A stretch of DNA of 64,000 bases from positions 97,157-161,156 of the forward strand of contig CAXTVX010000003.1 in assembly GCA_964247755.1 (NCBI GenBank), read 5' to 3'. Source of the stretch: Lichenicola sp964247755 (GTDB lineage: Bacteria; Pseudomonadota; Alphaproteobacteria; Acetobacterales; Acetobacteraceae). Below the pieces are notes generated by a model. That model was not told the origin of the DNA. It was given only the letters and a program-made list of their open reading frames with translations, and did not search any database. This document shows positions 59,164-64,000 of this stretch, piece by piece; position 1 is the stretch's first letter; each line of letters begins with the position of its first letter. The translations under genes were made by a program, and so were the position numbers.

Positions 59164-60051
59164 ATGGTATCCGCTATTATTAACGTCAGTCCCGAAGGCA
59201 ACCTTTCGCGCTACCTTCAGGACATCCGTAAGTTCCCGATGCTGGCACCCGAGGAGGAGCTGGCGCTGTCCAAGCGCTGGCGCGACACCGAGGACTCCGC
59301 CGCCGCGCACAAGCTGGTCACCTCGCATCTGCGCCTAGTTGCCAAGATCGCCATGGGCTACCGCGGCTACGGCCTGCCGATCAGCGAGCTGATCAGCGAG
59401 GGCAACGTCGGCATGATGCAGGCGGTGAAGCGGTTCGATCCGGATCGTGGCTTCCGGCTGGCGACCTATGCGATGTGGTGGATCCGTGCCGCGATCCAGG
59501 AGTATATCCTGCACAGCTGGTCGCTGGTGAAGATGGGCACCACGGCCGCACAGAAGAAGCTGTTCTTCAACCTGCGCCGCCTCAAGGGGCAGATGCAGGC
59601 AATCGAGGACGGCGACCTGCAGCCGGAGCAGGTGGACCACATTGCCACCACGCTCGGCGTGTCCCAGCAGGACGTGGTCAACATGAACCGCCGGCTGGCG
59701 GCGCCCGACCACAGCCTGAACGCCCCGGTCCGCGCCGACAGCGAGGGGGAGTGGCAGGACTGGCTGGTCGACGATGCCGAGACCCAGGAGCAGACCCTGG
59801 CGGAAAGCGAAGAGTACAACGGCCGCAAGGCGCTGCTGGGCGACGCGTTGCGCACGCTGAACGACCGCGAGCGGCACATCTTCGTCGAGCGCCGCCTGAA
59901 CGAGGAGCCGTCGACGCTGGAGGACCTGTCCCAGCACTACGGCATCTCGCGCGAGCGGGTGCGCCAGATCGAGGTCCGTGCCTTCGAGAAGGTGCAGAAG
60001 GCGATGAAGGCCCAGGTGACCACTCGTCGCCTGGCCGATCAGGCAGCCTGA
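59164..60051 (+). CDS. rpoH: RNA polymerase heat-shock sigma factor (sigma-32)
   Basis: 295 residues; AAAGGAG lies eight bases before ATG 59164. Region 1.2/2 is LSRYLQDIRKFPMLAPEEELALSKRW, region 2.4 is RGFRLATYAMWWIRAAIQEYIL. The RpoH box QKKLFFNLRRLK, unique to sigma-32, follows. Region 4 has TLEDLSQHYGISRERVRQIEVRAFEK. It directs transcription of chaperone and protease genes. The long leader suggests post-transcriptional control, not proven. Confidence 0.97.
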   Translation: MVSAIINVSPEGNLSRYLQDIRKFPMLAPEEELALSKRWRDTEDSAAAHKLVTSHLRLVAKIAMGYRGYGLPISELISEGNVGMMQAVKRFDPDRGFRLATYAMWWIRAAIQEYILHSWSLVKMGTTAAQKKLFFNLRRLKGQMQAIEDGDLQPEQVDHIATTLGVSQQDVVNMNRRLAAPDHSLNAPVRADSEGEWQDWLVDDAETQEQTLAESEEYNGRKALLGDALRTLNDRERHIFVERRLNEEPSTLEDLSQHYGISRERVRQIEVRAFEKVQKAMKAQVTTRRLADQAA

Positions 60052-60069
60052 CGCGATGAGGAAATCGCG
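60052..60069 (+). terminator. Possible hairpin just after rpoH
   Basis: CGCGAT-GAGGAA-ATCGCG begins at the base after the rpoH stop. It gives a 6-bp stem with a 6-nt loop between two convergent genes. No T tract follows, so it is a weak terminator candidate. Confidence 0.3.
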
Positions 60070-60101
60070 ACGGCGCAGGCCGTCCGGTCTCCGCGGCGCG
60101 C

Positions 60102-60596
60102 TCAGGGCCGCTTCGCCCGTGCTGGCGGCGTTAGTGGTCCCCATTCCTCTTCCAGCTTGGCGATTGCGGTCATCAGGGAGCGCCGCTGCGAAGCCGCCGA
60201 CAGGTCCGCGGCGAGGCGCAGCACCATGTAGGCAACCTCGCTGACGAACCAGCTCGCTGCGACGGCCGTCCACGCCGTGAACAACACGGTCGGCTGGCGG
60301 ATCAGCACCACAGCGACGTTGATCGAGCCCCCGCCTTCCCATAGGGCGCGCAACGGGTGGATGCTGCCTGCCAGCCCGAACAGCAACCCGGCTCGGATGA
60401 TCCGCCCGCCCCGCCCCTCCTCGGGCAGCAGCGCCAGGAGCAGGACGGGTACCAGCAGCGACGATAACAGCACCGCCGTTCCCGGCGACAGCACCACGAT
60501 CGCACCGCAGCCGAGGCCGCCCCACCAGAGCAGGGCGTTCTGCCGCCCTACCGAGGGCTGCGGCTTCGCCTTCTTCGCCGCTGCGCTGCCTGCCAT
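60102..60596 (-). CDS. Membrane protein coupled to the pseudokinase, unknown function
   Basis: 164 residues. A basic N-terminus (AAAKKAKPQPSVGRQN) leads to three or four membrane helices (WWGGLGCGAIVVLSPGTAVLLSSLLVPVLLLALL, then RAGLLFGLAGSI, and a third around VLIRQPTVLFTAWTAVAASWF). A charged C-terminal helix (LMTAIAKLEEEWGPL) follows. The ATG overlaps the pseudokinase stop (TGATG), so the pair is translated together. No motif recognised; probably a partner of that protein in the inner membrane. Confidence 0.8.
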   Translation of the reverse strand: MAGSAAAKKAKPQPSVGRQNALLWWGGLGCGAIVVLSPGTAVLLSSLLVPVLLLALLPEEGRGGRIIRAGLLFGLAGSIHPLRALWEGGGSINVAVVLIRQPTVLFTAWTAVAASWFVSEVAYMVLRLAADLSAASQRRSLMTAIAKLEEEWGPLTPPARAKRP

Positions 60597-62629
60597 CAGG
60601 ACAGCACCCCAACCAGCACCGCGCCGAGCAGGCCGACCACGCCTGCCATCACGCCGACCTCGCGCCCGGCCGTCCGTGCCTGACGGGCGCGTTGCGGCGC
60701 GTCGTCGAGCGAATCCTGGTGCGCCGCCCTGAGATCGTCCGCCTCGGCGCGCGCCGCGTTCAGCGCCGCCTCATCCTCCGCCCAATCGGCGTCGCGGCAG
60801 CTCAGCTCCAGCATCTCGACCAAGTCGCCAGCCTCGGCCGCCTTCTCCAGCCGCTCCAGGCGGCGCATCCGACGGCCTTTGCCTGGCCAGTTGTTCAGCC
60901 GTTCGCGAGCCACGGGAAGCAGGCTGGCCGCGAGCTTGGGCAGGGCCAGCGGTTCCGGCGCCGGCTCGCCCGGGATCCGGCTCCGGCTCTGTAGCTGCGC
61001 CTGCGCCAGTCCCTGCAGGTCGAGCAGGCGCTCGTCCGCGTCCGACGGTACCGTCAGCTCGCTGCCGTTGTTCGGCGTGTCCGATCGCGCCGCCAACAGC
61101 GCCAGCATCTGGGTGTCGAGCAGGCGCGCGGCTGGCGCCTTGCCCTTGGCCATGGCCTCGAGTGCCGTCACCAGCTGGTCGGAGCGCAGCACGCAGGCCC
61201 CGCCGAGGGCGGCCGAGGTGCAGGCCAGGAACGGGTTCAGGCTGTACGCCAGCATCGGCATGCGCAGGGCCGGCACCGGAAGCCGGGACGCGCGGGCGTT
61301 GCGTCGTTCCAGCTCCTCGGACACCTGCAGCCCGCTGCGCCCGGTCAGCAGCGCCCAGCGGCGCAGGGCGGCGTGCCGGATCACCTCGCCGATGAAGTTG
61401 TCGGCTGGCCCGGAGATGAGCTGCATCGCCAGCATCGCCGGGATGGCATCGGGCCAGAACCAGCGGCCGCTCCAGAACATCGGCGCCAGCGGATCGAGCA
61501 GCGCCACCGTCTGCATCAGCACCATCTGCTCGGCGCCGTCGGCGTTGCGGTCGGTGGCACCCCTGAGCGCCTCGGTGATGCGGGCGGCCAGCAGCGGGAG
61601 ATCGAGCGCGCGACGCAGCCACTGTTCCACCGTGCCGCTGCGGAGCAGCACCTGCGCCTCCATCGGCTGACGGGCGAAGGCCAGGGCCAGCGAGCGTGCG
61701 GTGGAGACCGGGATCCTGCCGACCATCAGCGGCCGCGGCGCACGCGGCTCGGGGCGCGGCGCCTTCGGGCGTTCCGCGCCGATCCCGTGCTCGGCGAGCG
61801 CTGCCAGGCTGGGTCGCGCGGTCGGATCGTCCGACAGCATGGAGCGGAGCAGCGACACCAGCACCGGCGGCAGCCGCTCGTTGCCGGCCAGGGCCTGGAA
61901 GCTGCCGAGCTCGAGCTTGCGGTGCACGATCCGCTCGTCGTCGAGATCGGGAAGCAGCGGATGGCCCAGCATCAGCTCCAGCAGCACCGCCCCCAGCGCG
62001 TAGACGTCGTCCGCCGGCAGTCCGGCGCCACGCGCCGAGGGCGCGCAGATGCCGGTCGAGGCCGGCTCGTAGATCGTGGGCTGCCCGAAGGCGGGCGGCA
62101 TCACGCAGCCCGGCGCGAGCAGGATCCGGCCGCTTTCCAGCGAGCGGTACAGGTTTGCCGGCCTGACCCCGCGATGCACCAGCCCGAGCGCATGCAGGCG
62201 GCCCAGCGCCAGCGCCAGCGGACGCAGGTAGACCGAGGCGAGCTCCGCTTCCGACGGTGGGGTGGCGGACTCGGTCAGGCTGTCGCGCAGCGACGGACCC
62301 GGCGGCGCGTCGCAGACGATCCAGTAGTCGCCGCCTCCGGCGCCGTGCGCGACCGGCATCAGCAGCGCTGTGTTGTAGGCGTTGAGGAACAACGGCAGGC
62401 TCGCTGGCGGCGGTGCGTCGCGACGCGCCTTGACCGCGACCAGTGACGGCAGGGCCTGGTCGGCGCCGCGCGTACCGGAGTCGGCCCCCTGGGTGCGCTG
62501 ATCCACCGCGAAGGCGGGCAGTCCGGCGAACTCGCCGCACGAGGTCCCGGGAAACACCTGGTAGCGGCGATCGATGATGATCGCGCCGGCCTCGCCCGAG
62601 TCCTCCTGTCGTCCCCGCATCCCGCCCAT
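60596..62629 (-). CDS. Protein-kinase-like protein (predicted pseudokinase) with C-terminal membrane anchor
   Basis: 677 residues. The first ~290 have a eukaryotic-like kinase fold: VAVK (Lys67, beta-3), LALALGRLHALGLVHRGVRPANLYR and the later ADDVYALGAVLLELMLGHPLLPD (F helix) and DPTARPSLAAL. The catalytic HRD reads HRG (Gly154 for Asp), the following Lys is Arg, and DFG is replaced by APG. It therefore lacks the residues for phosphotransfer. A long all-alpha region follows (310-600), then a coiled segment and one C-terminal membrane helix (VMAGVVGLLGAVLVGVL). A CtrA-like site lies 48-62 bp upstream. Confidence 0.85.
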   Translation of the reverse strand: MGGMRGRQEDSGEAGAIIIDRRYQVFPGTSCGEFAGLPAFAVDQRTQGADSGTRGADQALPSLVAVKARRDAPPPASLPLFLNAYNTALLMPVAHGAGGGDYWIVCDAPPGPSLRDSLTESATPPSEAELASVYLRPLALALGRLHALGLVHRGVRPANLYRSLESGRILLAPGCVMPPAFGQPTIYEPASTGICAPSARGAGLPADDVYALGAVLLELMLGHPLLPDLDDERIVHRKLELGSFQALAGNERLPPVLVSLLRSMLSDDPTARPSLAALAEHGIGAERPKAPRPEPRAPRPLMVGRIPVSTARSLALAFARQPMEAQVLLRSGTVEQWLRRALDLPLLAARITEALRGATDRNADGAEQMVLMQTVALLDPLAPMFWSGRWFWPDAIPAMLAMQLISGPADNFIGEVIRHAALRRWALLTGRSGLQVSEELERRNARASRLPVPALRMPMLAYSLNPFLACTSAALGGACVLRSDQLVTALEAMAKGKAPAARLLDTQMLALLAARSDTPNNGSELTVPSDADERLLDLQGLAQAQLQSRSRIPGEPAPEPLALPKLAASLLPVARERLNNWPGKGRRMRRLERLEKAAEAGDLVEMLELSCRDADWAEDEAALNAARAEADDLRAAHQDSLDDAPQRARQARTAGREVGVMAGVVGLLGAVLVGVLS

Positions 62630-62676
62630 CGCCCCGCACGACTTGCCCCAGGGCCGGCATCATGGCGGGCGGAGGG

Positions 62677-62691
62677 TTAAGCCCGGCTTAA
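62677..62691 (-). promoter_or_regulatory. Perfect CtrA-type site TTAA-N7-TTAA
   Basis: TTAA GCCCGGC TTAA matches the CtrA consensus spacing exactly and is also a perfect 7-bp-arm inverted repeat. It lies between purA and the pseudokinase gene, 48-62 bp upstream of the latter's ATG. TTAA is rare in this GC-rich sequence, which makes chance less likely. Confidence 0.5.
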
Positions 62692-62707
62692 GGCAGGAGA
62701 CGCCGGC

Positions 62708-63997
62708 TCAGCTCTCGAACGGATCGCGCATCAGGATGGTGTCGTCGCGCTCCGGGCTGGTGGACAGCAGCGTCACCGGCGCCTCGACCAGCTCCTCGAT
62801 GCGCCGAACGTACTTGATCGCGGCCGCCGGCAGTGCGCCCCAGGACCGGGCGCCGCGGGTGCTGTCCTGCCAGCCGTCCAGGGTCTCGTAGACCGGCTCG
62901 ACACGCGCCTGCGCCGCGGGGGCTGCGGGGAGGTGGCGCACCGGCTGCCCGTCCAGGCGGTAGCCGGTGCAGATGCGGATGGCGGGAAGCCCGTCCAGCA
63001 CGTCGAGCTTGGTCAGGGCGAGGCCGGTGATGCCGCCCACCCGCACCGCGCGCCGCACCAGCACCGCGTCGAACCAGCCGCAGCGGCGCGGCCGGCCGGT
63101 GACGGTGCCGAACTCGTGGCCGCGTGCGCCCAGCAGCTGGCCAGTCTCGTCGAACAGCTCGCTCGGGAACGGGCCGGCGCCGACCCGGGTGGCGTAGGCC
63201 TTGGCGATGCCGAGCACGAAGCCGACGGCGTTCGGCCCCACCCCGCTGCCGGTGGCGGCGTTGGCGGCGACCGTGTTGGAGCTGGTCACGAACGGGTAGG
63301 TGCCGTGGTCAACGTCGAGCATCACTGCCTGTGCGCCCTCGAACAGGACGCGGGTGCCGGCACGCCTGGCCTCGTCCAGCCGTTCCCAGACCGGCTCGAC
63401 GTAGGGAAGCAGGCGGGGGGCCAGGTCGAGGAGGTAGGCCAGCAGCGCATCCTTGGAAAAGGTGTCGGCGCCGAGGCCGGCCAGCAGGGTGTTGTGGTGC
63501 AGCAGGATCTCGTCGAGCTTCCAGTCGAGCGTTTCCGGCTCGGCCAGGTCGCACAGGCGGATCGCCCGCCTGGCCACCTTGTCCTCGTATGCGGGGCCGA
63601 TGCCGCGCCCAGTGGTGCCGATACGGCGGTCACCGCGGGCGGCTTCGCGGGCGCGGTCGAGGGCGCCGTGCACCGGCAGGATCAGGGTGGCGGCTTCGGA
63701 GATGCGCAGGGTGTCGGGGCCGACCGGGAGCCCCTGCCCGCGCACCCGGTCGATCTCGCCCAGCAGCGCCTCGGGGTCCACCACCACGCCGTTGCCGATA
63801 ATGCCCATCTTGCCGCGCACCAGCCCGCTCGGCAGCAGGCTCAGCTTGTAGGTCTGGTTGCCGACCACGAGCGTGTGGCCGGCGTTGTGGCCGCCCTGGA
63901 ACCGCACCACGATCTCGGCGCGGCTGGCGAGCCAGTCGACGATCTTGCCCTTTCCCTCGTCGCCCCACTGGGCGCCGATCACGGTGACGTTGGACAT
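62708..63997 (-). CDS. purA: Adenylosuccinate synthetase
   Basis: 429 residues, complete, ATG 63997 at the right edge. NVTVIGAQWGDEGKGKIVDWLA is the GTP/IMP-binding start. FQGGHNAGHTLVV, IGTTGRGIGPAYEDK, FEGAQAVMLDVDHGTYPFVTSSNT and GRPRRCGWFDAVLVRRAVRV follow, all invariant in the family. It commits IMP to AMP synthesis. The promoter lies outside the window. Confidence 0.98.
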   Translation of the reverse strand: MSNVTVIGAQWGDEGKGKIVDWLASRAEIVVRFQGGHNAGHTLVVGNQTYKLSLLPSGLVRGKMGIIGNGVVVDPEALLGEIDRVRGQGLPVGPDTLRISEAATLILPVHGALDRAREAARGDRRIGTTGRGIGPAYEDKVARRAIRLCDLAEPETLDWKLDEILLHHNTLLAGLGADTFSKDALLAYLLDLAPRLLPYVEPVWERLDEARRAGTRVLFEGAQAVMLDVDHGTYPFVTSSNTVAANAATGSGVGPNAVGFVLGIAKAYATRVGAGPFPSELFDETGQLLGARGHEFGTVTGRPRRCGWFDAVLVRRAVRVGGITGLALTKLDVLDGLPAIRICTGYRLDGQPVRHLPAAPAAQARVEPVYETLDGWQDSTRGARSWGALPAAAIKYVRRIEELVEAPVTLLSTSPERDDTILMRDPFES

Positions 63998-64000
63998 GGG

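Noticed and set aside
1..63997. CRISPR arrays, restriction systems, prophage genes, secondary-metabolite clusters
   Set aside because: Looked for throughout; no spaced direct repeats, phage structural genes, restriction subunits or biosynthetic megagenes were seen. Only the tRNA-Glu islet and an IS110-like relic suggest mobile DNA.

Overview
The window is very GC-rich chromosomal DNA from an alphaproteobacterium. Gene content points to the Rhodospirillales, most likely Acetobacteraceae: cobalamin genes named in the Rhodobacter/Rhodospirillum tradition (cobC, cbiB, bluB), secB/Tim44-like/mltA, a hemD-hemC/tsaD-gpsA block, a DUF6476-like gene with rluD and rpoH, and CtrA-like TTAA-N7-TTAA sites. 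The taxonomic placement is inference; no rRNA or marker gene settles it. Coding density is high. Many neighbouring genes overlap by 4 bases (ATGA, GTGA or TTGA), so translational coupling is the rule.

Layout. 1-6117 (minus): a five-gene membrane cluster with the order of hydrogenase-4/formate hydrogenlyase subunits (HyfB-C-E-F-G). The signature residues of the families appear to be lost throughout; the large subunit runs off the left edge. 6231-8307: aldo/keto reductase with a tiny coupled ORF, DNA polymerase III chi, and a small exported protein. 8304-10997: cobalamin genes cobC, cbiB and bluB. 11027-15733: a MetX-like alpha/beta hydrolase, an FeS-type (6-4) photolyase overlapping an Smr-domain gene, and a GT-C-like membrane protein. 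15797-24163: a hybrid histidine kinase, then a complete RND efflux operon (outer membrane factor, adaptor, pump). 24523-28731: orphan DNA methyltransferase, MltA, Tim44-like protein, histidine phosphatase, SecB. 28739-37286: hemD-hemC diverging from tsaD-rlmJ-gpsA, a 2OG-Fe(II) oxygenase, a FrcK-like kinase, a small unknown gene with a CtrA-like site, a HAD phosphatase and a NupC transporter.

37639-49999: DHA2-type MFS exporter, glutathione peroxidase, PLP decarboxylase, dehalogenase-like hydrolase, a short-chain dehydrogenase behind two tandem paralogous aminotransferases, a GH13 glycosidase, GluQRS, an HNH nuclease and MarC. 50148-51219: tRNA-Glu(CTC), then a strikingly AT-rich islet with a direct repeat of the tRNA 3' end and one membrane protein of unknown function. 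This is the clearest horizontally acquired piece. 51220-56541: a divergent pair of paralogous phytanoyl-CoA-dioxygenase-like genes, a DUF427 protein, and a secreted protein followed by a cytochrome b561/molybdopterin (MsrPQ-like) pair. 56721-57468: a decayed patch with a gene that looks frameshifted near its start and an IS110-like transposase fragment. 57564-63997: DUF6476-like gene, rluD, rpoH, a membrane protein coupled to a pseudokinase with a CtrA-like site upstream, and purA.

The best candidates for undescribed biology are the degenerate Hyf-like complex, the pseudokinase/membrane-protein pair and the tRNA-Glu islet. All three are reported with limits: family assignments come from motif recognition by eye, not from database searches.
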